Assembly: GCA_900317795.1 (NCBI GenBank)
Contig: ONIF01000074.1
Span: forward strand, 1-7,965
Length of the DNA stretch: 7,965 nt
From: an uncultured Eubacteriales bacterium
Lineage (GTDB): Bacteria > Bacillota > Clostridia > Oscillospirales > Acutalibacteraceae
Reading direction: 5' to 3'
Shown: positions 1-7,509 of the stretch, piece by piece
Position numbering within the stretch: the first letter of the stretch is position 1
How the letters are laid out: each line of letters begins with the position of its first letter
Program-made: the position numbers and the translations under genes
Notes under the pieces: model-generated
Databases searched by the model: none
What the model saw: the letters and a program-made list of their open reading frames with translations, nothing else
What the model was told of the DNA's origin: nothing

Positions 1-810
1 CCGAAATATATTGAGTTTTTCTGCAACAGCCGTTCCCTTGAAGAAAATATCCGATTGAATGTGCTGAGTAAATCGGGATTTTTGTATGAAGAACCTTTGT
101 TTCTGTTGGAAAAAGAAGTGCGTGAACCGCTGAGTTATTTTTCTGTCATGAGGGCAATTTCAATGGGCAATCACAAACTTTCGGATATAGCAACTGTTCT
201 TGAAAGCAAATCAAATGCTTTAAGCCCTTATCTCTCAACATTGATGAATTTGTTTCTGATTGAAAAAAGAATTCCCGTTACGGAGAAAGAACCCGAAAAA
301 AGCCGTAAGGGACTGTATTATATAAGCGATATATTTATGGATTTTTGGTTTAAGTTTGTCTATCCGTACAGAAGTGAATTGGAGCTTGATAATGCAGAAT
401 ATGTCATTGACAGACTGAACAGCAATTTTATTGACCGCCATGTCAGCTTTGTATATGAAAAAGTCTGTGCTGAAATATTCATACAGCTTTGCAGAGAAAA
501 GAGGATTGATTTTCATATTTCAAAAATCGGCTCTTATTGGAACGGCAGTACAGAAATTGATGTCGTTGCAGTTGATAATCATAGTAAAACGATATTTGCC
601 GGAGAGTGCAAATTTTATGACAGACCTGTTGATATAAGGGTATATTCTGCTCTCACGGAAAAATGCAGAACAATTTCCGAATTCAGCGGTTATCGTATGA
701 TATACGGACTGTTCTCGAAAAGCGGATTTGATGAACGTGTTATTGAACTTTCAGAACAAAATAAAAGTATTATACTTATAAACAAAGAACAAACAATGAT
801 AGTGGAGTGA
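1..810 (+). CDS. DUF234-type ATP-binding protein, C-terminal part (5' truncated by window edge)
   Basis: The reading frame is open from base 1 with no stop, so the gene begins upstream; 269 residues are visible. The TTG at 55 could be read as a start but lies inside the conserved region and is not a credible one. The family (archaeal-type ATPase with DUF234) normally has an N-terminal P-loop AAA domain, which here lies outside the window. Seen here: a winged-helix-like stretch (about visible residues 45-90, ending near the conserved VTEKEPEKSRKG segment), then FWFKFVYPYRSE (about 115-126), then a PD-(D/E)XK-like core with EID at 186-188 (Asp at 187-188 region, codon 559-561) and GECKF around 201-205. 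The D...ExK pattern is known for the DUF234 clan, so a DNA-related role is plausible, but the substrate is unknown. The stop overlaps the downstream HNH gene by 4 bp, which implies one transcript. Family assignment is fairly sure; function is not. Confidence 0.85.
   Translation, partial: PKYIEFFCNSRSLEENIRLNVLSKSGFLYEEPLFLLEKEVREPLSYFSVMRAISMGNHKLSDIATVLESKSNALSPYLSTLMNLFLIEKRIPVTEKEPEKSRKGLYYISDIFMDFWFKFVYPYRSELELDNAEYVIDRLNSNFIDRHVSFVYEKVCAEIFIQLCREKRIDFHISKIGSYWNGSTEIDVVAVDNHSKTIFAGECKFYDRPVDIRVYSALTEKCRTISEFSGYRMIYGLFSKSGFDERVIELSEQNKSIILINKEQTMIVE
804..807 (+). promoter_or_regulatory. GGAG ribosome-binding site favouring the TTG start at 816
   Basis: GGAG lies inside the overlap of the DUF234 stop and the HNH gene, followed by TGAT, which extends the match to the 16S rRNA tail. 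It overlaps the GTG at 807, so it cannot serve that codon, but it is 8 nt before the TTG at 816. The protein would then begin MEKRLWTREE, which fits the family's usual close approach to the WTRE segment. The GTG at 807 could instead be reached by coupled termination and re-initiation. Confidence 0.45.
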
Positions 811-1586
811 TTGATTTGGAAAAAAGACTATGGACAAGAGAAGAAGAAATAATAGTTTTCAATCTTTATTGTAAAATACCATTTCAGCGTTCATCCAAAT
901 CTCACCCCGATGTAATCAAGACAGCAAAAATAATTGGTCGTTCTCCGAGTGCTGTTAGTATGAAAATCGGTAATTTAGGCAGTTTTGATGAAACTTTGAA
1001 AAAACAAGGGATAGTAGGACTTGGTAATGCGAGTAAACTTGACGAACAAATATGGAACGAATTTAATGGAAAATGGGATGAACTTGCATTTGAAAGTGAA
1101 CGGCTCATTGCTGAACGACAGGGTGTAAGTATAGATAGTGAATTGATTGAAGATTTAAATATTCCTTCGGGCAAAGTCAAAGAAGTAACCATAAAACAGA
1201 GAGTTAATCAAAGTTTTTTCAGGAAAGCTGTCTTAACTTCTTATGGATATGCTTGCTGTATAACAGGACTTAATACTGTTTCACTTCTCATTGCAAGTCA
1301 TATCAAACCGTGGAATGTCAGCAGTGATATAGAAAAAACAAATCCTTGTAACGGATTATGTCTTAATTCACTGCATGACAGAGCTTTTGACAAAGGATTT
1401 CTGACAGTAACTCCCGATAACATTATACACATTTCTCACAATATCACAGATATATACAATGGTGCCGTTGTGGACAGATTCTTCACTATTTATGATGGAA
1501 AACAAATCGCTCTCCCTGAAAAATTCACTCCCAAAAGAGAATTTTTGCAATACCACAATGATGTGGTGTTTGAAAGTTGGATGTAA
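807..1586 (+). CDS. HNH endonuclease (HNH_2-like)
   Basis: A complete gene of 259 residues from the GTG at 807. The N-terminal 60 residues (WTREEEIIVFNLYCKIPF, then IGRSPSAVSMKIGNL) resemble a small helix-turn-helix or SANT-like DNA-binding unit and are typical of this family. The nuclease domain is C-terminal: a CC-x2-G turn at 150-154, ASHIKPWN at 163-170 with the first histidine at 165, NGLCLN at 182-187 with the central Asn, then LHDRAFD at 189-195 with His190. This is the layout of HNH_2 restriction-type nucleases, a metal-dependent DNA-cutting fold; the target is not known. The GTG overlaps the stop of the upstream DUF234 ATPase (GTGA), so the two are probably translated together. The TTG at 816 is a real alternative start because a GGAG sits 8 nt before it. 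The gene converges on the AAA_14 gene across a 67-bp gap with no clear terminator. Confidence 0.88.
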   Translation: MIDLEKRLWTREEEIIVFNLYCKIPFQRSSKSHPDVIKTAKIIGRSPSAVSMKIGNLGSFDETLKKQGIVGLGNASKLDEQIWNEFNGKWDELAFESERLIAERQGVSIDSELIEDLNIPSGKVKEVTIKQRVNQSFFRKAVLTSYGYACCITGLNTVSLLIASHIKPWNVSSDIEKTNPCNGLCLNSLHDRAFDKGFLTVTPDNIIHISHNITDIYNGAVVDRFFTIYDGKQIALPEKFTPKREFLQYHNDVVFESWM

Positions 1587-1653
1587 TGCTGAAATTGTTG
1601 CTAATTTTCTGATAAATGTATTACTTATAATTTGGGAACAAGCAAATCAACAA

Positions 1654-2985
1654 TCATTCTTTATCTTTGAGATAACGCTTTAACAGAAAAGTGCAAAAGT
1701 GAGGAAATGTATAAATATTATTTTCAAAACCGATATTTCTGTTACACAATTTTATTCCATAGCTTATTTCGGAATACTTTTCGCTTTCAATAAGCGTTGA
1801 AAGCGATTTTGATTTGTTATTTGCAGCTTTCACTTCAACAGGAATCAGCTTTGTTTTGGTGCGTAAAAAGAAATCTTCTTCAAGAGTGGAATTTTCTTTT
1901 TTGTAGTAATATAGCTTACAGCCCGATTTAACAAGAGCTTCTCCAACAATGCTCTCATACAGACCTCCTTTATAAACATTCATATTTTTGTTTACACGCA
2001 AATCGTCCTGAGCTTCCTCATCAAGCATTGCAATCAACAGTCCGGTATCCTTGAAATAAATCTTGTATTTGGTATCATCATAATTTCCGCCAAGAGGCAA
2101 TTCCGGCACCTGCATACAGTAGCATATATTTATCAGTCCGGCTTCATCAAGCCATTCTATACAGCCACGGTAGTCTTTAAATCTTGCACCTGATGCGACT
2201 TTTGAGATTTGAAATTTCTTATTTTCTTTTGCAAGCTGAACAGGGATATGACGAAAAATATTCAGTATTCTCGTTTTGTCCACACCATCAGCATATTTTT
2301 TGATGTCCTCCTGATAGTCCTTCAAAAGCTGTCGCTGAACATCAAGAATACCCTCAAAAGTGCCTTTTTCGATATACTGTCTAACTACGGCAGGCATCCC
2401 GCCCAGAATACAGTAATCAAGGAACAGAGAATTATAAACATTCATTTCAACCGTTGAAAAAGGCTTTAATAAGTTCATATGTTCCAATATTTCATCTGCG
2501 GCAGAATCATATCCTTTTGTCCAAAGAAATTCCTCAAAATCCATTGAATACATAGTGTAATCTGCTTTATAGCCTACACTGTTGCTTTCTATTCTGTTGT
2601 AATTGATACCAAGCATGGAACCGCTGCAAATAACATCAAATCTTCCGTCCATGCAAAAGAATTTCAAAGCTGTGGCTATTTCGGGAAAATCCTGTATTTC
2701 GTCAAAGAAAATAAGAGTTTCATTCGGAACAAATTTTTTACTGTTGTCAAGCAGAGAAATACTCTTGATAATTTCATTCGTGGAATATCCTGATTCAGTG
2801 ATAATTTTATATTTTGGTTCTTCAATAAAGTTTATTTCCACAACTTGCCCGTAATTTTCGCTTGCAAATTTTCTGACAGATTCTGTTTTGCCTACCTGTC
2901 GGGGACCTCGTATAATTAAAGGCTTTTTGTCGGAGTTATTTTTCCACCCCATTAAAAAATCGTCAATTTTTCTTTTCAAATACAT
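1654..2985 (-). CDS. AAA_14/DUF4143 ATP-binding protein
   Basis: A complete gene of 443 residues, the usual length for this family. The N-terminal AAA_14 domain shows Walker A GPRQVGKT at 27-34, Walker B LIFFDEIQ at 91-98 (Asp95, Glu96) and a sensor-like segment VICSGSMLG at 118-126. The DUF4143 part begins near LDYCILGGMPAVV (189-201), contains the conserved GGLYESIVGEAL (340-351), and ends in a PD-(D/E)XK-like core: EEDFFL with Asp371, then IPVEVKAA with Glu384 and Lys386. ATP binding is clear; what the protein acts on is unknown for this widespread family, which often occurs as lone genes in accessory DNA. The ATG start is backed by a strong GAGGTGAT ribosome-binding site and a near-consensus promoter, so the gene can be expressed apart from the jet genes upstream of it on the same strand. 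An antitoxin-like or defence role is possible but is a guess. Confidence 0.9.
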   Translation of the reverse strand: MYLKRKIDDFLMGWKNNSDKKPLIIRGPRQVGKTESVRKFASENYGQVVEINFIEEPKYKIITESGYSTNEIIKSISLLDNSKKFVPNETLIFFDEIQDFPEIATALKFFCMDGRFDVICSGSMLGINYNRIESNSVGYKADYTMYSMDFEEFLWTKGYDSAADEILEHMNLLKPFSTVEMNVYNSLFLDYCILGGMPAVVRQYIEKGTFEGILDVQRQLLKDYQEDIKKYADGVDKTRILNIFRHIPVQLAKENKKFQISKVASGARFKDYRGCIEWLDEAGLINICYCMQVPELPLGGNYDDTKYKIYFKDTGLLIAMLDEEAQDDLRVNKNMNVYKGGLYESIVGEALVKSGCKLYYYKKENSTLEEDFFLRTKTKLIPVEVKAANNKSKSLSTLIESEKYSEISYGIKLCNRNIGFENNIYTFPHFCTFLLKRYLKDKE

Positions 2986-2990
2986 ATCAA

Positions 2991-2998
2991 ATCACCTC
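2991..2998 (-). promoter_or_regulatory. Strong ribosome-binding site of the AAA_14/DUF4143 gene
   Basis: On the minus strand GAGGTGAT is an 8-base match to the anti-Shine-Dalgarno sequence. GAGG ends 9 nt before the ATG at 2985. This fixes the start codon, since no other in-frame start nearby has such a site. Confidence 0.8.
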
Positions 2999-3004
2999 AA
3001 ACTT

Positions 3005-3033
3005 ATTATAGTCCAAAATGATGAATAACACAA
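3005..3033 (-). promoter_or_regulatory. Sigma-A-type promoter of the AAA_14/DUF4143 gene
   Basis: On the minus strand a perfect -10 box TATAAT (3010 down to 3005) is preceded by TTGTGT (3033 down to 3028), with a 17-bp spacer. The -35 matches four of six consensus bases. Transcription should begin near 2998, which places the first base at or next to the ribosome-binding site and leaves a leader of only about 13 nt. This is sequence inference; no transcript data were available. Confidence 0.65.
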
Positions 3034-3036
3034 TAC

Positions 3037-3046
3037 TTTTGCAAAA
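3037..3046. other. 10-bp perfect palindrome TTTTGCAAAA beside the promoter
   Basis: TTTTGCAAAA is its own reverse complement and lies 3 bp upstream of the -35 box of the AAA_14 gene. It could be a small operator half-site pair, but palindromes of this size arise by chance in AT-rich DNA. It has no U-tract and no GC-rich stem, so it is not a terminator. Confidence 0.2.
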
Positions 3047-3050
3047 ATAA

Positions 3051-3126
3051 TAGCGAATATTTACTATATTACTACGGTTTTATGAGGGAATATTTGACAT
3101 ATAAACACCATTTTATTAGGGAATAT
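3051..3126. repeat. Three direct copies of a ~10-bp motif at 33-bp spacing
   Basis: The motif TAGGGAATAT occurs at 3117-3126, as GAGGGAATAT at 3084-3093 and as TAGCGAATAT at 3051-3060. The copies begin exactly 33 bp apart. The second and third copies are also both preceded by TTTTAT, giving 15 of 16 identical bases over 3078-3093 and 3111-3126. Outside this core the 33-bp units differ. The array fills the gap between the stop of jetD and the promoter of the AAA_14 gene. Spacing of about three helical turns would place bound proteins on one face of the DNA, so regulator binding sites are possible. A decayed tandem duplication is the other simple reading. Confidence 0.5.
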
Positions 3127-3127
3127 A

Positions 3128-4294
3128 TCATTTATCAAGATTTTCCTGTTCAAGTTTGCAGTCATTTTCCAACATGAAATTGATTGTTTCTTTAAATTCC
3201 GATTCAAGTAGATTTTTTAATCGTACTATGTCATTGTCAGTAAGTTTTTTTGTTTTTGAAATGTTTTCCTGCAGTGTGAGAATGTCCATTTTATAAGGCT
3301 TGAATGAAATGCCGGTTTTCTTTCTCAGGTGAAGAAGAATATAAAAACCGCCTGCATCAATGTCACCAAAATGATAATATTCCGCATGAGGATTAAGGCT
3401 GTACATTTTGCGGATAAATTCGCCTCTGTCATGATTATGGTATCCGCCGAGATATACAGCAAAAAAATTTTTATCGCCAAAAGCGTTGAACGTCGTAAGA
3501 TTTTCAATCGTGATAACTTTATTGCCGTTCACTTTTATATCATCAATATTCTGAAGAAGTGATGACGATATACCTATATCACCGTGTAATTTTTGCAGGT
3601 CTATTATCTGACCGTCTATTGTAATAATACCATTACCCTTGAAATAAACATGACCGGGATTTCTGATGATATTCAGTTCTTCAAGCACTGTATCTTTAAC
3701 GGCAAAATCCCCGTATTCAAACAGAATATTCACAACTTTACTCTTTATTTTTTCAAATGCTTTGGAATCGTGCAGTACGGCAGTTGAAAAATCCCTCTGA
3801 TAAGTTTCTTTTTCAACTGTCATGATTTTCGCAAGCACTTCAAGAATATTTTTGAACTCCTGAAAATCACCGTCAAATTGCGGTATTTTTTTATTTTCGG
3901 CAAGTCTTTTCAACTGTTGATTACAATATTTATCAAGAATATCATTACAGCCGATATAGCTTTGCAGCAAATTGGAAAGGCTGTTATTTATATCTTTTTT
4001 GGGAGTGCGTTTCAGAAATGAATATATTTGGGGCACGGCTGAAATATTAAGTGAAATGCTTGTTACAACACCGTTTTTTTGTTTTTTCACTGTAACGAAA
4101 TGTTTATTTTCAAGTTCCGATACAGTTTCATTGACTGTTTTAAAAACATCAAATGCGGCACTGTCGGCATAGTCGGGAAACAGCTTTTCAGGCTTTATTG
4201 AAAAAGTTTGTTTAACGAGATTTTCGCCTGTAAAAGTTTTGCTTTTTTCAAAGCTGTCCAAAAGGGTATCAAGAATTTTCCCGGCATAATTCAT
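3128..4294 (-). CDS. jetD: Wadjet subunit JetD, Toprim nuclease (DUF2220)
   Basis: A complete gene of 388 residues, the normal length for JetD. The N-terminal half (about 1-100) looks like winged-helix DNA-binding modules, beginning with a KILDTLLDSFEKSKTF segment. The C-terminal half is the DUF2220 Toprim domain: VITIENLTTF at 260-269 with the acidic Glu264, then HFGDIDAGG at 308-316 with Asp311 and Asp313. The family's C-terminal LEQE is present at 381-384. In studied Wadjet systems JetD is the nuclease that cuts circular plasmid DNA after the JetABC motor has extruded it. All the acidic residues I can identify are kept, so activity is expected. The ATG overlaps the jetC stop (ATGA), with a GAGGAG site 8 nt upstream, so it is coupled to jetC. 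No hairpin terminator is visible after the stop. Confidence 0.93.
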   Translation of the reverse strand: MNYAGKILDTLLDSFEKSKTFTGENLVKQTFSIKPEKLFPDYADSAAFDVFKTVNETVSELENKHFVTVKKQKNGVVTSISLNISAVPQIYSFLKRTPKKDINNSLSNLLQSYIGCNDILDKYCNQQLKRLAENKKIPQFDGDFQEFKNILEVLAKIMTVEKETYQRDFSTAVLHDSKAFEKIKSKVVNILFEYGDFAVKDTVLEELNIIRNPGHVYFKGNGIITIDGQIIDLQKLHGDIGISSSLLQNIDDIKVNGNKVITIENLTTFNAFGDKNFFAVYLGGYHNHDRGEFIRKMYSLNPHAEYYHFGDIDAGGFYILLHLRKKTGISFKPYKMDILTLQENISKTKKLTDNDIVRLKNLLESEFKETINFMLENDCKLEQENLDK

Positions 4295-7200
4295 AGTGAA
4301 AACTCCTCTACAATACTGCTGTAATCCTCTTTATATACCATCAAAATCTGGTCTGTACATTCTCCGATAATTTCAAGTCTTGATGACGGTGCGGCAAGTA
4401 TCACCTGAAAATTCAGTTCCTTGAAAAACTGCATCATGCTTTTGATTCTTTCCTCGTCCATTTTGTCAAAGGCTTCATCAAGAATGATAATTCTGATACT
4501 TTCTCCATAGTTGTATATCTGAGAGAAAGAGGCTGCTATTGCCACATAGTAGGGAGTCTGCGTTTCGCCGCCGCTCTTTTCACGGTGGATATTGGAAAAT
4601 TTTTGTTTTTTCCCGTTTTGGGAGATGACTTCTATGTCATAATCCATATAGTTTCTGTAATCGGTATATTCACGGAGAATATCATCACCGTTTTCATTTG
4701 ATACAGTGAGTTTTGAAAAAAGTTCCTGCATTTCATCATGATATTTTTCTTCCAACTGATGTGAAAAAAGACTCAGACCGCCCACATTGAATTCAGATGT
4801 TATCATCTCATAAAGATGTTTTTTGGAAACACTCGGACTTGACGTAAACTGATAGCGGTCACCGCCATAGCTTATATCACTTAAAGTTTTGTTGAGATTA
4901 CGGAAAAGGTCCTTTGCATTTTTGATGTTTTCACGCATTCTGTCAAGAAATGTTTCACGGAATTCCGTTTCACAGTTTTCCTGCATGACTTTCAGCTTTT
5001 CTTCATATTCAATCAGATTATTTTTTGTCAGTTTCTCATATTCTGCAAGATAGTCTTTGATATAGTCTTTTCCCGTACCAAGTTCACCATCTTTATATTT
5101 GCTCTGCAAAAGCGATAAATGATATATCTGCTGATTGAATGTATTATTAAGGGCGGTTCTCCTGTTCATGTAATTGGCACGTATCGTATCGGCAGATTTT
5201 GTTTTTTCATTTTTATTGTATTTTTCTTCGGCTTCTGCAAATTCACTTTCATGCCCTGTACAGAGTTTTTCCAATTCAGTGACAGATATTTTTTCATCCT
5301 TTTGAAGTGAAATGATATTTTTATCTGTATCATTCATGCGAATCTCACATTCGGCAATTTTACTTTCTGCACTTTTTCGGCTGTTTTCCAATTCGCTTAT
5401 TTTCTTTTGCAGTTTTTCGGATTGTGTCTGCAACTTTAAAATCGTAGGATCGTTACGGGCATCTTTCAGACTTTTTTGAAGTTCCGTTCTTTGAGCCTGC
5501 AGTTCTTTGAAAATCCTTTGTGCAGAAATACAAGATGAAAGCGTATCAAAATTGCACTCTGAAAGTGAATTGATTTTTCTTTTCAGAATTTCCGTTTCAG
5601 CTGAAAGCTGTCTTTGAAGGGTATATTTTCCTTCAAGTTCCTTTTCCATCATTTCAAGCTGTTTCTGACGGGCGTATTTTCCGATAAAAGGCATACTGTA
5701 AATAGTGGGATTTATCTTTCTGAGAGCCTTTCCCTGATACAGCATACAGTCCTTTGTAACGGCAATATTATTTTGCTTGAGTTCGTTGATATTTTCACAA
5801 GCGGTCACTCTGCCGAGAAGGTAATTTGCATAAGCAAGGGCATAACGGTTTTTGCTTGTAATAAATTGTGCAAGACTGTTTTGTGGTACAGTCAGAGACA
5901 TATCAAGAGCATTTGTATTGACAAGGGCGGCTGTATGGATATTCTTTTTATTTTTGTCATAGACCTGTGCTGCAATATCATAATACTGCGGTTCAACAAT
6001 AATATGGAAACGCTGTGTATTGAGATAGCCCTCAATGGCATTCTGCCATTTTGTATCGGTTATATCAAGCAGATCTGCAAATATCCTGACAGGTGAGGAA
6101 ATACCTCTTTTGCCAAACTCGCTTTCAATGGCATTTTTCAATTTAACTGTATTTGTATCATAATTCAACCGGTCATACTGCTTTAAATCGGAAATCTGTT
6201 TGGAAAGTTTTGCGTTTTCATTTTTCAGAATATCAATTTGATTTCCCGAATTTGCATTTTTTATACGCAGATTTTCGGAACAATTTTCAAATATCTTCTT
6301 AACATCGCAGACAATAGCATTTTTCTGTGTATCGTCTGCATTTTCATCAGCAAGAACAGAAAGCATATTACTTTCAAGTTTACTTTGGATTTCGGGGACT
6401 GCTTTCAGAGAATTTTTTATTTTGGACATTTGATTTTGAAAATTATCAAAATCTTTTTTGACAAAGCGGATTTCCCCGTCAAGCCTTTGAAGTTCGCTTT
6501 CATACTTTTGAATCAGTTTTGTAGATTCATTCGTATTTATCGCAACAAGAATTTGTGTTTGTTCATTTCGTTTTCTTTCAAGTTCGCTGTCGATATTTTC
6601 GGAACGGCTTTTATACGTTCTAAGGTCACTTTTCAATATTTCAAGATTACGCCGTGAAGCGATTATATTTTGCTGAATCCCCTTTAATTCAGCCAACTTC
6701 AAAAGCATATCTATAATCAGCATTTGCCTTTGAGTTTCATTGAGTTTTGTATTGTCGGCTAAAATCAATTCAAGTGCGGAAATCTGTCTTTTAACTTCCG
6801 CAAACATATCCTGCATAGATTTCAGGGCATTAATATTTTCACGCAAATTGCCTATATCAATTTCCTTTTCAGGCAGAACAAACTGTGAAACAAAGCTGCG
6901 AACATCTTTCATGGGCTTGAATGCGATGGATTTCATTAACAAGTCATAAAAAGTATCCTGCAAATTGCCCATGCGGTGCTTAAATCGTTCCTGTGCCGCA
7001 CTTGACTGATAAATATAATTCACTTTTTTGCCATTGTTCTTGAATTGTTCATCACGGGCAGGCTTGTTTTCAACTATGAAAGTCAGGTCATCAAGGGTAC
7101 ATTCCTCACAAAACCATTTCTTTTTAGGTTCGCTTTCAAGGTCAACGGAATCTATTTTCACGCCTATAACAAAATACCTGTTTTTATTTTCCTCATATAT

Positions 7201-7509
7201 TTCAAGTGCTATGTAGGAAATGACATTTCCGTTGCGTTTATAGGCAGTTATGCCTTCTTCACCTGTTTTTCCACGGACATAGCTTTTGACATCACGCTTG
7301 CTGTATGCGTTGGCGGCATTGTTGAAATGCCTTGTATCTGTCGTGAGAACAAGCTGTATGGCATCAATAATGGTTGACTTGCCCGAACCGTTCTCGCCCG
7401 AAAACAGATTTGATGAAGAAAAATTTATCGTTTCATTGTCAAAATAGTGCCATTGAATGAGTTTAAGCCTTGTCAGAATTTTTTTAGTCATCGTATTCTT
7501 CATTTTCAT
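4291..7509 (-). CDS. jetC: Wadjet subunit JetC, SMC/MukB-like ATPase
   Basis: A complete gene of 1072 residues from the chosen start, within the usual JetC size. Domains in order: N-terminal ATPase half with Walker A GENGSGKST at 38-46; long coiled coil about 230-455; a globular hinge-like segment about 465-610, including the WQNAIEGYLNTQRFHIIVEP stretch typical of JetC; a second coiled coil about 615-875; and a C-terminal ATPase half with signature KSGGETQTPYY at 978-988 and Walker B IIILDEAFDKMDEER with Asp1011 and Glu1012. JetC dimers, bridged by kleisin JetA and bound by JetB, hydrolyse ATP to extrude DNA loops and detect closed circular plasmids. Start choice is uncertain: GTG 7518 and ATGs at 7512, 7509, 7503 and 7491 are all in frame. 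ATG 7509 has an AGCGGTGA-like site 5 nt upstream; ATG 7491 best fits the short N-termini of homologues. Any of these overlaps the end of jetB; the stop overlaps jetD. Confidence 0.93.
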   Translation of the reverse strand: MKMKNTMTKKILTRLKLIQWHYFDNETINFSSSNLFSGENGSGKSTIIDAIQLVLTTDTRHFNNAANAYSKRDVKSYVRGKTGEEGITAYKRNGNVISYIALEIYEENKNRYFVIGVKIDSVDLESEPKKKWFCEECTLDDLTFIVENKPARDEQFKNNGKKVNYIYQSSAAQERFKHRMGNLQDTFYDLLMKSIAFKPMKDVRSFVSQFVLPEKEIDIGNLRENINALKSMQDMFAEVKRQISALELILADNTKLNETQRQMLIIDMLLKLAELKGIQQNIIASRRNLEILKSDLRTYKSRSENIDSELERKRNEQTQILVAINTNESTKLIQKYESELQRLDGEIRFVKKDFDNFQNQMSKIKNSLKAVPEIQSKLESNMLSVLADENADDTQKNAIVCDVKKIFENCSENLRIKNANSGNQIDILKNENAKLSKQISDLKQYDRLNYDTNTVKLKNAIESEFGKRGISSPVRIFADLLDITDTKWQNAIEGYLNTQRFHIIVEPQYYDIAAQVYDKNKKNIHTAALVNTNALDMSLTVPQNSLAQFITSKNRYALAYANYLLGRVTACENINELKQNNIAVTKDCMLYQGKALRKINPTIYSMPFIGKYARQKQLEMMEKELEGKYTLQRQLSAETEILKRKINSLSECNFDTLSSCISAQRIFKELQAQRTELQKSLKDARNDPTILKLQTQSEKLQKKISELENSRKSAESKIAECEIRMNDTDKNIISLQKDEKISVTELEKLCTGHESEFAEAEEKYNKNEKTKSADTIRANYMNRRTALNNTFNQQIYHLSLLQSKYKDGELGTGKDYIKDYLAEYEKLTKNNLIEYEEKLKVMQENCETEFRETFLDRMRENIKNAKDLFRNLNKTLSDISYGGDRYQFTSSPSVSKKHLYEMITSEFNVGGLSLFSHQLEEKYHDEMQELFSKLTVSNENGDDILREYTDYRNYMDYDIEVISQNGKKQKFSNIHREKSGGETQTPYYVAIAASFSQIYNYGESIRIIILDEAFDKMDEERIKSMMQFFKELNFQVILAAPSSRLEIIGECTDQILMVYKEDYSSIVEEFSL
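4303..4308 (-). promoter_or_regulatory. Ribosome-binding site of jetD inside the end of jetC
   Basis: GAGGAG on the minus strand, 8 nt before the ATG at 4294, lies within the last codons of jetC. It confirms the jetD start and indicates direct ribosome loading in addition to coupling through the ATGA overlap. Confidence 0.75.

Noticed and set aside
235..516. A 93-codon open frame on the - strand within the DUF234 gene
   Set aside because: It is antisense to conserved coding sequence, with no domain and no suitable start signal.
1594..1654. Inverted repeat ATTGTTG (1594-1600) and CAACAAT (1648-1654) between the convergent HNH and AAA_14 genes
   Set aside because: The stem is only 7 bp and AT-rich, with a 47-nt loop and no adjoining U-run, so it does not support a terminator call.
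3051..3126. The three 33-bp-spaced repeats as a small CRISPR array
   Set aside because: The repeated part is only 10 to 16 bp and imperfect, shorter than CRISPR repeats, the spacing would leave spacers of about 17 to 23 bp, and no cas gene is in the window.
5614..6096. A 160-codon open frame on the + strand inside jetC
   Set aside because: It is antisense to the conserved hinge region of jetC, its product is rich in Phe, Ile and Cys with no recognisable domain, and it has no convincing ribosome-binding site.
6238..6657. A 139-codon open frame on the + strand inside jetC
   Set aside because: It mirrors the coiled-coil coding sequence on the other strand; the hydrophobic product is what Lys/Glu-rich codons give when read backwards.
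7045..7377. Overlapping + strand open frames opposite the JetC N-terminal ATPase domain and the end of jetB
   Set aside because: They lie antisense to strongly conserved jetC and jetB coding sequence and show no family resemblance.
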